DNA from: Corticibacter populi
GTDB taxonomy: Bacteria > Pseudomonadota > Gammaproteobacteria > Burkholderiales > Burkholderiaceae_C
DNA: 64,000 nt
Assembly (NCBI RefSeq): GCF_004217315.1
Contig: NZ_SGWR01000005.1
Coordinates: 372,001 to 436,000, forward strand
Reading direction: 5' to 3'
Shown here piece by piece: positions 45,674-56,304 of this stretch. The stretch's first letter is position 1. The number at the start of each line of letters is the position of its first letter. A program made the translations under genes and the position numbers. The notes beneath the pieces were generated by a model. The model was not told the DNA's origin. It made no database searches and saw only the letters and a list, made by a program, of their open reading frames with translations.

Positions 45674-46555
45674 ATGACCGACCAACACATTCCCGCATCC
45701 GCATCTCCACGCGCCGCCGTGCCCGGCGCGCGCCGCCGCTTCCTGTCCACGTCGCTCTCCGCCATCGCAGCGGTGGCCACCAGCGCCTGGCTGCCGCAGG
45801 CCGTCGCCAGCAGCGGCGATGGCAAGGTCCTGAAAGTGGGCGTGACCTCCGGGCCGCACGAGCAGATCTTCGAGGCCGTCAAGAAGGTGGCCGAGCGCGA
45901 CTACGGCTTGAAGATCGAGATCATCTCGTTCAGCGACTACGTGTTGCCCAATGCCGCGCTGGATGCGGGCGACCTCGATGCCAACAGCTTCCAGCACGGT
46001 CCGTTCCTGCAGGCGGCGATCCGTGCGCGCGGCTACAAGCTGGCCGGCTTTGGCCGCACCTGGGTGGGGCCGATCGCGCTGTTCTCCAAACGCTACCAGC
46101 GCCTGGACCAGTTGCCCGAGAAGGCGCAGATCTCGATCCCGAATGACCCGGCCAATGGCGGACGTGTGCTGCTGCTGCTGGAGAAGGGTGGGTTGATCAA
46201 GCTCAGGCCCGGCATCGATCCGGTCACCGGCGTGTTCGCCTCGACGCAGGACATCGTCGAGAACCCGCGCGGCCTGCGCTTCGTCGAGCTGGAATCGCCG
46301 TTGCTGGTGCGTTCGCTCGATGACGTCGATGCCGCCGCCATCAATGCCGACTATGCCTACAAGGCCGGCCTGAACCCGGTGCGCGACTCGCTGCTGGCCG
46401 AGGGCGCCGAGAGCCCCTACGTCTGCCTGATCGCCGTGCAGGAGAAGAACAAGGACCAGCCCTGGGTGCAGCAGCTCGTGCGGGCCTACCAGACCGACGA
46501 GGTGCGCGATTTCATCCTCAAGGAATTCGATGGCGTCGTCATCCCGGCGTTTTGA
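45674..46555 (+). CDS. metQ: MetQ-type methionine-class binding protein (canonical pocket)
   Basis: 293 residues. Of the five MetQ-like proteins here this is the closest to true MetQ: it keeps FSDYVLPN, NSFQHGPFL, NDPANGGRVLLLLEK and the amino-group-binding Asn in AAINADYAYKAGL. The signal sequence is unusual, RRRFLSTSLSAIAAVATSAW, a twin-arginine-like motif without lipobox. It probably imports methionine or a close analogue through MetNI. It lies 4 bp after the monooxygenase and 56 bp before another MetQ-like gene. Confidence 0.9.
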   Translation: MTDQHIPASASPRAAVPGARRRFLSTSLSAIAAVATSAWLPQAVASSGDGKVLKVGVTSGPHEQIFEAVKKVAERDYGLKIEIISFSDYVLPNAALDAGDLDANSFQHGPFLQAAIRARGYKLAGFGRTWVGPIALFSKRYQRLDQLPEKAQISIPNDPANGGRVLLLLEKGGLIKLRPGIDPVTGVFASTQDIVENPRGLRFVELESPLLVRSLDDVDAAAINADYAYKAGLNPVRDSLLAEGAESPYVCLIAVQEKNKDQPWVQQLVRAYQTDEVRDFILKEFDGVVIPAF

Positions 46556-46611
46556 GTCCGTCGTTTTTGCGCGTTCTTCCCATTTCATCCAACCATTCAT
46601 TGAAACCAGCC

Positions 46612-47439
46612 ATGTCCCACCCACGCATCCTCAAAAACCTTCTCGCATCTCTGGCTGTCGCCTCGCTGGCGTTTTCCGCCATGGGAACGGCGCTGGCGGC
46701 GCCGTTGAAAATCGGTGTCGTGCCCGGCGTGTTTGCCGATTCGGTTGAGGTCGCCGCGCAAGAGGCGAAGAAGCAGGGGCTGGACGTGCATGTCGTCGAG
46801 TTCACCGATTGGGCCACGCCCAACGTCGCGCTCAATGCCGGCGACATCGACCTGAACTATTACCAGAACAGCAACTACCTCGCCAACGCGGTGCGCGACA
46901 CCGGCTTTGTCATCAGCAGCGTGCAGTCGGGCATTCTTTCGTTCCTGGGGCTGTACTCGCTCAAGCACGCCTCGCTGGCGGACATTCCCGAGGGCGGCCG
47001 CGTCGCCATCGGCAGCGATGCCGTCAATCTGGGGCGCGGCCTGCGTCTGGTGGAGTCCGCCGGCCTGATCAAGCTGCGGGAGGGCACCGGCCTGCTGAGC
47101 ACGACCAGCGACATTATCGAGAACCCCAAGAAGCTGCGGTTCGTGGAAGTCGAAGGTCCGCAACTGGTACGCACCACGCCCGATGTCGATCTGGCGGTCG
47201 GCTATCCCTACTTCATCCTGGCCTCGAATGCGTTCGACGCCACCAAAGGGCTGGCCTACACCAGCTACGAGGACGACTCCTGGGCGATCCACTTCGTCGC
47301 GCGCAACGACAAGAAGAACGACCCGCGCATCGCGCAGTTCCTGGAGATCTACAAGACCTCACCGGCGGTGCGCAAGAGCATCCACGACTTCTACCGCAAT
47401 GAGCAAAAGCTTTACCGCCTGACCTGGTTGAAGGACTGA
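46612..47439 (+). CDS. MetQ-like periplasmic binding protein 4 (most divergent pocket)
   Basis: 275 residues from ATG 46612. Signal peptide ends ALAA, no lipobox. Pocket changes: FTDWATPN, and the otherwise conserved FQH is replaced by YQN (NYYQNSNYLANAV); the phosphate-like loop reads SDAVNLGRGLRLVES rather than [15 protein letters not shown]; the amino-group Asn is missing (AVGYPYFILAS). This set of changes points to a different ligand from the other four. It sits between MetQ and the second monooxygenase. Confidence 0.88.
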   Translation: MSHPRILKNLLASLAVASLAFSAMGTALAAPLKIGVVPGVFADSVEVAAQEAKKQGLDVHVVEFTDWATPNVALNAGDIDLNYYQNSNYLANAVRDTGFVISSVQSGILSFLGLYSLKHASLADIPEGGRVAIGSDAVNLGRGLRLVESAGLIKLREGTGLLSTTSDIIENPKKLRFVEVEGPQLVRTTPDVDLAVGYPYFILASNAFDATKGLAYTSYEDDSWAIHFVARNDKKNDPRIAQFLEIYKTSPAVRKSIHDFYRNEQKLYRLTWLKD

Positions 47440-47472
47440 CGGCATGACCCGTTTGCCGAGGAGCACGCTGTC

Positions 47473-48834
47473 ATGAGCCAGCCAAAGCACATCCACGTCA
47501 ACGCGTTCAACATGAACTGCGTCGGCCACATCCACCACGGCCTGTGGACGCACCCGCGCGACCGCTCGACCGAGTACCACACGCTGAAGTACTGGACGGA
47601 CATCGCCAGGATCCTCGAAAAAGGCCTGTTCGACGCGCTCTTCATCGCCGACGTGATCGGCTACTACGACGTCTACCAGCAGGGCGTGGACCTGACGCTG
47701 CGCGAGGGCATCCAATTGCCGGTGAACAACCCGTGGCTGCTGGTGTCGGCCATGGCGGCGGTGACCGAGCACCTGGGCTTTGGCGTCACCGCCACCGTCA
47801 GCGCCGAGCACCCGTATACCTTTGCGCGTGATGTGACCACGCTCGACCAGCTCAGCAATGGCCGCATCGGCTGGAACATCGTCACCGGTTATGTGGACAG
47901 CGGCGCGCGCGGCCTGGGACGCGACAGCCTCGATGAGCACGACACGCGCTATGACCGTGCCGACGATTTCCTCGCACTGGCCTACAAGCTCTGGGAAGGC
48001 AGTTGGGAAGATGGCGCGGTGATCGCCGACAAGGCGCGCCGCATCCACGCGCTGCCGGACAAGGTGCATGCCGTGCAGCACGAGGGGCCGTACTACCGCG
48101 CCAACGCCATCCACATGAGCGCGCCCTCGCCGCAGCGCACGCCGCTGCTGTTTCAGGCCGGCACGTCCGAGCGTGGCCGGCGCTTTGCCGGCCAGCATGC
48201 CGAGGGCATTTTCATTGGCGCGCGCGATCCGGCGGCGGCGCGTGCGTCGTCGCGCCAGCTCAGGCAGGCGGCCATCGACGCCGGGCGTGCGGCGGATGAC
48301 GTGAAGATTTATGCGGGCGTGGCCGTCGTCACAGGCCGGACCGAGGCCGAGGCGCGCGAGAAGTACGAGGATTACCTTGCCCATGCCAACCCGGAGGGCG
48401 GGCTGGCGCACTTTGCGGCCAGCACCGGCATCGACTTCGCGCAATACGACCTCGACGAGCCCATCGCCTATGGCAACAGCAACGCCATCCAGTCGGCCGG
48501 CCAGGCCGCGCAGCAGGCCGGCCTGAGCACGCGTCGGCAATTGCTGGAGCAGTTCAAGCTGGGCAGCCGCTACAACACCATCGTTGGCACACCGGCACAG
48601 GTGGCCGACCGGCTCACGCAGTGGATCGACGAGGGCGAGATCGACGGCTTCAACCTCACGCGCATCGTCGTGCCCGAGACCTGGGAGGATTTTGCCGAAC
48701 TGGTCGTGCCCGAGCTGCAGGACCGCGGCCGCTACAAGACCGCCCATGGCGAGGGCACGCTGCGCCAGCAGCTGTTCGGCCACGGCGACCGCTTGCCCGC
48801 GCGGCACCCGGCGGCGCAATGGCGCCGGTCCTGA
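47473..48834 (+). CDS. NtaA/SnaA/DszA-type FMN-dependent monooxygenase 2
   Basis: 453 residues, a paralogue of the gene at 44266 with the same key segments (NAFNMNCVGHIHHGLWTHPRD, GRIGWNIVTGY, FQAGTSERGRRFAGQHAEG, EIDGFNLTRIVVPETW). It differs in loop regions near 185-210 that shape the substrate pocket. FMNH2-dependent cleavage of an organosulfur compound is likely, needing a reductase encoded elsewhere. It is flanked by two MetQ-like genes. Confidence 0.92.
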   Translation: MSQPKHIHVNAFNMNCVGHIHHGLWTHPRDRSTEYHTLKYWTDIARILEKGLFDALFIADVIGYYDVYQQGVDLTLREGIQLPVNNPWLLVSAMAAVTEHLGFGVTATVSAEHPYTFARDVTTLDQLSNGRIGWNIVTGYVDSGARGLGRDSLDEHDTRYDRADDFLALAYKLWEGSWEDGAVIADKARRIHALPDKVHAVQHEGPYYRANAIHMSAPSPQRTPLLFQAGTSERGRRFAGQHAEGIFIGARDPAAARASSRQLRQAAIDAGRAADDVKIYAGVAVVTGRTEAEAREKYEDYLAHANPEGGLAHFAASTGIDFAQYDLDEPIAYGNSNAIQSAGQAAQQAGLSTRRQLLEQFKLGSRYNTIVGTPAQVADRLTQWIDEGEIDGFNLTRIVVPETWEDFAELVVPELQDRGRYKTAHGEGTLRQQLFGHGDRLPARHPAAQWRRS

Positions 48835-48910
48835 ACGGCAGGTCGCATTTCCCCGCATTCCTGCCTGTCCCACCGAATCCCACCGCATCTCATCGAAAAA
48901 GGACATCTCC

Positions 48911-49726
48911 ATGCTTGGACCATTGCGCAAGGCCGTTTGGCTGGCTGTCGGCGCCGCGTTGTTCTCGGGAGCCGCCTGGGCGGCGCCGCTGAAGATCGGC
49001 GTTACGCCGGGAGCGATTGCCGACTCCATCGAAACCGCCGCCGAGGAGGCCCGCCAGCAGGGCCTGGAGGTCGAGGTGGTCGAATTCTCGGAATGGCGCG
49101 GCCCCAACACCGCGCTGGCGGCGGGCGACCTCGATGCCAACTATTTCCAGCACCTGCCGTTTCTCGCCAATGCCGCCCGGGACGGCAACTACCGCTTCGC
49201 GCCGGTGGCTGTCGGGCTGCTGCCCAACGTCGGTCTGTTCTCTCTGAAGGTATCCAGCTTCGCGGACCTGACCGAAGGCGCCCGCGTGGCGGTGGCCAGC
49301 GACCCGGCCAACCAGGGCCGTGGCCTGCTGTTGCTCGAGCGTTCCGGGCTGATCGCGCTGGCGCCGGGCAAGGGTGCGGCGGCGACCCTCGATGACGTCA
49401 CCGCCAACCCTAAGAAGCTGCGCTTCGTCGAGGTGGACGGGCCGCAGCTGGTGCGTTCGCTCGAGGATGTGGACCTGGCCTATGGCGTGACCTCGCACTA
49501 TGTGGCCGCGGGCAAGGCCGATATCGCCGATCGCCATGGGCTGCTGTTCTCGGGCGTGGACGACGTGCAATGGGCCATCCACTTCGTCACCCGCGAGGAC
49601 AACCAGGACGACGCGCGCCTGCGCAAGTTCATCGAGATCTACCACAGTGCCCCCGCGGTGCGCGAGCGCATCCATGCCTCGTATGCGAACAACGACAGGT
49701 TCTATTCGCTGCCCTGGGTGAAGTAA
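48911..49726 (+). CDS. MetQ-like periplasmic binding protein 5 (divergent)
   Basis: 271 residues from ATG 48911. Signal peptide ends AWAA, no lipobox. FSEWRGPN replaces FSDYVLPN, FQH is kept (NYFQHLPFLANAA), and the amino-group Asn region reads LAYGVTSHYVAAGKA. NLPA/MetQ fold and full length. Located between monooxygenase 2 and the third oxidoreductase. Confidence 0.89.
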   Translation: MLGPLRKAVWLAVGAALFSGAAWAAPLKIGVTPGAIADSIETAAEEARQQGLEVEVVEFSEWRGPNTALAAGDLDANYFQHLPFLANAARDGNYRFAPVAVGLLPNVGLFSLKVSSFADLTEGARVAVASDPANQGRGLLLLERSGLIALAPGKGAAATLDDVTANPKKLRFVEVDGPQLVRSLEDVDLAYGVTSHYVAAGKADIADRHGLLFSGVDDVQWAIHFVTREDNQDDARLRKFIEIYHSAPAVRERIHASYANNDRFYSLPWVK

Positions 49727-49782
49727 ATGCCTTCGCATCTGCATCTGCATCCACATCCGCGCACGCAAAAGGCCACGCCATC

Positions 49783-51018
49783 ATGACAACAACCCCATTC
49801 AACCCTCCCTCCATCGCCGAATTGCAGGCGCGGTTTCGCCCCGTGTTCGCGCGCATTGCCGAAGGTGCCGCCGCGCGCGAGCATACGCGCACGCTGGCGT
49901 ATGAGCCCATCGCCTGGCTGCGCGAGGCCGGTTTCACACGGCTGCGCGTGCCGCCGCATTTCGGCGGCCTGGGCGCCAGCGTCGAGCAACTGTTCGCGCT
50001 GCTGGTGGAGTTGGCCGAGGCCGACTCGAACGTCGCGCAGATCCTGCGCCCGCACCTGGGCTTCGTCGACCGCCTGCTGATCGACCGCGATGCGGCCACG
50101 CAGGCGCGCTGGCTGCCGCTGGCGGGGCAGGGCGCCATTTTTGGCAATGCCACCACCGAGACCGGTGGCGGTACGGTCGGTGAGTTGCAGACCACGCTGG
50201 TGCCCGATCCCGAGCGGCCCAGTGGCTGGCTGCTCGATGGCCGCAAGTTCTACAGCACCGGCACGCTCTATGCCGACTGGGTCACTGTGGTGGCGCGCAC
50301 CGTGGTGCCGGGCCGCGCCGATGAAACCGTGCATGCGCTGGTGGAGACCACCGCGCCGGGTGTCGAGCGGCTGGACGACTGGCATGGCTTCGGCCAACGC
50401 CTGACGGCTTCGGGCACCACCGTGCTGCGGCAGGTGCGGGTGGTCGAGGACGCGTTGATCCGTTTTCCGCGCCAGCAGCCCACGCCGCTGGTGGCCTACT
50501 TCCAGCTGGTGCATCTGGCCACGCTGGCGGGCATTGCACGTGCGCTGCAGCGCGATGCGGTGGCCTATGTCCGGGCGCGTAAGCGCGTCTTCAGCCATGG
50601 CAGTGCCACCTTGCCCAAGGACGATCCGCTGGTGCAGCAAATCGTCGGCGAGCTGGCCAGCACCGCCTATCTGGCCGGACTGGTGGTGCGCGACGTGGCG
50701 GCGGAGCTGGGTCGCATCGCCCGCGTGCGGGTAGCAGGCGAAGACGTGAGCAAGGCCGAACTCGATGCCCTGGAGCTGCGCACCGCGCAGGCCCAGGTGG
50801 CGGTGGCCGAGCCGGTGCAGCGCGCCGCCGCGCGCCTGTTCGACGTCGGCGGCTCCAGCGCGCTGGCCGAGGATCTGCGGCTCGACCGCCACTGGCGCAA
50901 CGCGCGCACCCTGGCTTCGCACAACCCGGTGGTCTACAAGGCCCGCTCGGTCGGCGACATCCTGCTCAACGATGCCGAGCCGGTGTACTACTGGAACGTT
51001 GGCGTGGCGGCGCCATGA
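49783..51018 (+). CDS. acyl-CoA-dehydrogenase-fold (DszC/SfnB-like) oxidoreductase 3
   Basis: 411 residues. The fold is the same as the two SfnB-type genes but sequence is more diverged: FTRLRVPPHFGGLGASVEQLFALLVELAEADSNVAQILRPHLGF near the start, FGNATTETGGGTVGE and DGRKFYSTGTLYADWVTVVA in the middle, RNARTLASHNPVVYKARSVGDILLNDAEPVYYWN at the end. Flavin-dependent monooxygenase of an organosulfur or related compound is the best guess. It is followed by the peptide-type ABC importer, 16 bp to the next start. Confidence 0.88.
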   Translation: MTTTPFNPPSIAELQARFRPVFARIAEGAAAREHTRTLAYEPIAWLREAGFTRLRVPPHFGGLGASVEQLFALLVELAEADSNVAQILRPHLGFVDRLLIDRDAATQARWLPLAGQGAIFGNATTETGGGTVGELQTTLVPDPERPSGWLLDGRKFYSTGTLYADWVTVVARTVVPGRADETVHALVETTAPGVERLDDWHGFGQRLTASGTTVLRQVRVVEDALIRFPRQQPTPLVAYFQLVHLATLAGIARALQRDAVAYVRARKRVFSHGSATLPKDDPLVQQIVGELASTAYLAGLVVRDVAAELGRIARVRVAGEDVSKAELDALELRTAQAQVAVAEPVQRAAARLFDVGGSSALAEDLRLDRHWRNARTLASHNPVVYKARSVGDILLNDAEPVYYWNVGVAAP

Positions 51019-51034
51019 CTCCGGGAGCAGGCTC

Positions 51035-52813
<1,779 letters not shown>

Positions 52814-52853
52814 GCCGCCGCTGCACCGACCACCTATCCACAGGAGCATTTCC

Positions 52854-54545
52854 ATGTCCGATTCGCACCGTCCCGATCACGCTTGCGAAGACGAGCGCGT
52901 CTTCCTCGACATCCAGCGCCGCACCCTGTTCGGCCTGACCGGCGCGCTGCTGGCCGGCGGCCTGCTGGCGACGCTGGCTGGCCGTGCCGCGCACGCACAG
53001 GCGTTGCCGCAGACCAGCACCGCCGATGGCGCCCGGCGCGGCGGCACGCTGGATGCGGTGATCCACCCTGAGCCGCCATCGCTGGCGTTCTTCATCAACA
53101 CGGCATCGCCCACGCGCGCCGTGGTCAGCAAGATCTTCGACGGCCTGCTGGACTATGGGCCGGACTTCGTTCCGCGCCCGCAACTGGCCGAGAACGTGCA
53201 GGTCTCCGCCGATGGCCTGAGCTGGACGCTCCAACTGCGCAAGGGCGTGTTCTGGCACGACGGCACGCCGTTCACGTCGGCCGACGTACAGTTCTCCGCC
53301 GAGGAAATCTGGCGGCAGTACGCCCCGACCGGCCGCCGCGTGTTTCGCAACCTGAGCCGTGTGGAGGCGCCCGATGCGCACACCGTCATCCTGACGCTGT
53401 CACAACCGGCGCCGGTGATCATCAACGCGCTGGACGTGGTGGCCGCGCCGGTGCTGCCCAAACACATCTACGAAGGCACCGACATCCCCAACAACCCGCA
53501 CAACAACCACCCGGTCGGCACCGGCCCGTTCGTGTTCAAGGAATGGCAGCGCGGCAGCCACATCCGGCTGGAGAAGTTCGACAAGTACTGGCAAGAGGGC
53601 CGCCCGTACCTGGACGGCATCACCTGGAAGATCATCCCCGACGTCTCGGGCCGTGCCAACGCGCTGGAGACCGGCGTGGTGCAGTATGGCGAGCGCAACC
53701 CGGTGACCTTCGCCGATGCCGACCGGCTGGCCAAATCCGACAAGCTGGTCGTCAGCACCGACGGCTACAACGGCTTTTCCGGCTGGTACTGGCTGCTGCC
53801 GAACCTGCGCCATCCGATCCTGGGCAAGCCCCAGGTGCGCCAGGCCATCCTGCATGCCATCAACCGTGATCTGTTGGTCAAGACCGTCTGGGGCGGCTAT
53901 GCGGTGCCGGCGACGGGCCCGATTACGTCGCAACTCAAGACGTTCTACACGCCCGATACGCCGCAATACCCGTTCGACCGCAAGAAGGCTGAGGCGCTGC
54001 TGGACGAGGCCGGCTACCCCAAGCAAGCCGATGGCTGGCGCTTCAAGCTCACGCACGATTTCATCCCCTATGGCGACGACTACCGCCGCACCGGCGAATT
54101 CGTGCGCCAGGCGCTGCGCGCCATTGGCATCGACGTGACCTTGCGCAGCCTGGACTTGCCGACCTGGCTGACCAACGTCTTCCGCGATTACGACTATGAA
54201 TTGGCCAGCTCCTGGAGCGTCAACTGGCAAGACCCGCAACTCGGCGTGGAGCAGCACTACTGGTCCAAGGCCGAATCCAAGGGCACGCCATGGCAGAACG
54301 CCTCCGGCTACGCCAGCGCCGGGTTCGACCAGTTGGTCGAGGCCGCCCAGGTCGAGACCGATACCGCCCGGCGTGTGCAACTGTGGCAGCAGATCCAGCA
54401 TCTGGCACAGGCCGACCTGCCGCTGATCAACCTGTTCGAGTTCCGCTGGTTCGGCGTGTGGGACAAGCGCCTGCGCAACGTCACCGACACCTACATCCAC
54501 AGCCAGCACAACTTCGCCCAGGTCTGGTTCGACCCAAAGGCCTGA
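52854..54545 (+). CDS. ABC importer solute-binding protein A, Tat-exported (SBP_bac_5)
   Basis: 563 residues, the usual length of DppA/OppA-type binding proteins. A twin-arginine signal (RRTLFGLTGALLAGGLL) at about 22-38 suggests Tat export, perhaps because a cofactor or folded state is needed. Typical segments: NTASPTRAVVSKIFDGLLDYG, FWHDGTPFTSADVQFS, NNHPVGTGPFVFKEWQRGSH, LFEFRWFGVWDKR. It is followed by a second copy with about 80 percent or more visible identity. Ligand unknown; sulfur context suggests an organosulfur or peptide substrate. Confidence 0.9.
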   Translation: MSDSHRPDHACEDERVFLDIQRRTLFGLTGALLAGGLLATLAGRAAHAQALPQTSTADGARRGGTLDAVIHPEPPSLAFFINTASPTRAVVSKIFDGLLDYGPDFVPRPQLAENVQVSADGLSWTLQLRKGVFWHDGTPFTSADVQFSAEEIWRQYAPTGRRVFRNLSRVEAPDAHTVILTLSQPAPVIINALDVVAAPVLPKHIYEGTDIPNNPHNNHPVGTGPFVFKEWQRGSHIRLEKFDKYWQEGRPYLDGITWKIIPDVSGRANALETGVVQYGERNPVTFADADRLAKSDKLVVSTDGYNGFSGWYWLLPNLRHPILGKPQVRQAILHAINRDLLVKTVWGGYAVPATGPITSQLKTFYTPDTPQYPFDRKKAEALLDEAGYPKQADGWRFKLTHDFIPYGDDYRRTGEFVRQALRAIGIDVTLRSLDLPTWLTNVFRDYDYELASSWSVNWQDPQLGVEQHYWSKAESKGTPWQNASGYASAGFDQLVEAAQVETDTARRVQLWQQIQHLAQADLPLINLFEFRWFGVWDKRLRNVTDTYIHSQHNFAQVWFDPKA

Positions 54546-54589
54546 AGCGCCGCTTCTTCCTTCACTGACGCATTGACGAGGTATCCACC

Positions 54590-56290
54590 ATGAGCCGTAA
54601 ACCTGACCTGCCCCACGCGTTCAACGACGACGCGCAAGATGCAGTCTTCCTCGAAATCCAGCGCCGCACCCTGTTCGGCCTGACCGGCGCGCTGCTGGCC
54701 GGTGGCCTTCTCAGCAGCCTGCCCGCGCGCATCGCCCATGCGCTGACCGAGCCGCTGCCCAACACCGTCGAAGGCGCCACGCCCGGCGGCATCCTCGAAG
54801 CCGTGGTGCATCCGGAGCCGCCCACGCTGGCGTTCTTCATCAACACCTCCACGCCAGGGCGGGCCGTCAGCAGCAAGATCTTCGACGGCCTGCTGGACTA
54901 CGGCCCCGACCTGCAGCCGCGCCCGCAACTGGCCGAGAGCGTCGAGCCCTCCGCCGACGGCCTGACCTGGATCTTCAAGCTGCGCAAGAACGTGTTCTGG
55001 CACGACGGCACGCCGTTCACGTCGGCCGACGTGAAGTTCTCCGCCGAGGTGATCTGGAAGGAGTACGCGCCCACGGCGCGGCGCATCTTCCAGCATCTGA
55101 CGAAAGTGGAGGCGCCGGACGACCACACCGTCATCCTGACGCTGGCCAAGCCCACGCCGGTCATCATCAACGCGTTGGACGTGGTGGCCGCGCCGGTGTT
55201 GCCCAAACATTTGTACGAGGGCACAGACATTCCGAACAACCCGCACAACAACAACCCTGTCGGCACCGGGCCGTTCGTGTTCAAGGAGTGGCAGCGCGGC
55301 AGCCACATCCGGCTGGAGAAGTTCGGCCAGTACTGGCAGGAAGGCCGCCCCTATCTGGATGGCATCACCTGGAAAATCATCCCCGACGTCTCGGGCCGCG
55401 CCAACGCGCTGGAGACCGGTGTGGTGCAGTACGGCGAGCGCAACCCGGTGACCTTTGCCGATGCCGACCGGCTGGCGAAATCGGACAAGCTGGTGGTCAG
55501 CACCGACGGCTACAACGGCTTTGCCGGCTGGCTGTGGCTGATTCCCAACCTGCGCCGCCCCATCACCGGCAATCTGAAGGTGCGCCAGGCCATCCTGCAT
55601 GCGATCAACCGCGACCTGCTGGTCAAGACCGTCTGGGGCGGCTATGCGGTGCCGGCCACCGGGCCGGTCTCCTCGCTGCTCAAGACCTTCTACACGCCCG
55701 ATACGCCGCAGTATCCGTTCGATCGCAAGAAGGCCGAGGCACTGCTCGACGAGGCCGGCTACCCCAAGCAGGCCGATGGCTGGCGTTTCAAGCTCAACCA
55801 CGATTTCATCCCGTTCGGTGACGACTACCGCCGCACCGGCGAATTCGTGCGTCAGGCGCTGCGCGCCGTCGGCATCGACGTCACCCTGCGCGCGCTGGAT
55901 CTGGCGACCTGGACCAAGAACGTCTTCGCCGACTACGATTTCGACCTGATCAGCTCCTGGGGCATCAACTGGCAAGACCCGCAAATCGGCGTCGAGCAGC
56001 ACTACTGGTCGAAGGCCGAATCCAAGGGCACGCCGTGGTTCAACGCCTCGGGCTATGCCAGTGCCGAGGCCGACCGCTTGCTCGAGGCCGCGCAGACCGA
56101 GACCGACCAGGCCAAGCGCATCGCCCTCTACCAGGAGTTCCAGAAGCTGGCGCAGCAGGATTTGGGCTTGCTCAACATCTTCGAATTCCGCTGGTTCGGC
56201 GTGTGGGACAAGCGCGTGCGCAACGTCACCGACACCTTCAACCACAGCCAGCACAACTTCGCGCGCATCTGGCTGGACCAGAACGCCTGA
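54590..56290 (+). CDS. ABC importer solute-binding protein B, tandem paralogue, Tat-exported
   Basis: 566 residues. It matches the preceding binding protein over its full length, including the signal RRTLFGLTGALLAGGLL. The central block from GRPYLDGITWKIIPDVSG to STDGYNGF (about 65 residues) is identical, while the N-terminal 20 residues and parts of the C-terminal half differ. Two binding proteins for one ATPase/permease set allow wider substrate choice. Permease genes follow 14 bp later. Confidence 0.9.
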   Translation: MSRKPDLPHAFNDDAQDAVFLEIQRRTLFGLTGALLAGGLLSSLPARIAHALTEPLPNTVEGATPGGILEAVVHPEPPTLAFFINTSTPGRAVSSKIFDGLLDYGPDLQPRPQLAESVEPSADGLTWIFKLRKNVFWHDGTPFTSADVKFSAEVIWKEYAPTARRIFQHLTKVEAPDDHTVILTLAKPTPVIINALDVVAAPVLPKHLYEGTDIPNNPHNNNPVGTGPFVFKEWQRGSHIRLEKFGQYWQEGRPYLDGITWKIIPDVSGRANALETGVVQYGERNPVTFADADRLAKSDKLVVSTDGYNGFAGWLWLIPNLRRPITGNLKVRQAILHAINRDLLVKTVWGGYAVPATGPVSSLLKTFYTPDTPQYPFDRKKAEALLDEAGYPKQADGWRFKLNHDFIPFGDDYRRTGEFVRQALRAVGIDVTLRALDLATWTKNVFADYDFDLISSWGINWQDPQIGVEQHYWSKAESKGTPWFNASGYASAEADRLLEAAQTETDQAKRIALYQEFQKLAQQDLGLLNIFEFRWFGVWDKRVRNVTDTFNHSQHNFARIWLDQNA

Positions 56291-56304
56291 AAGGCCAGAG
56301 CGCC

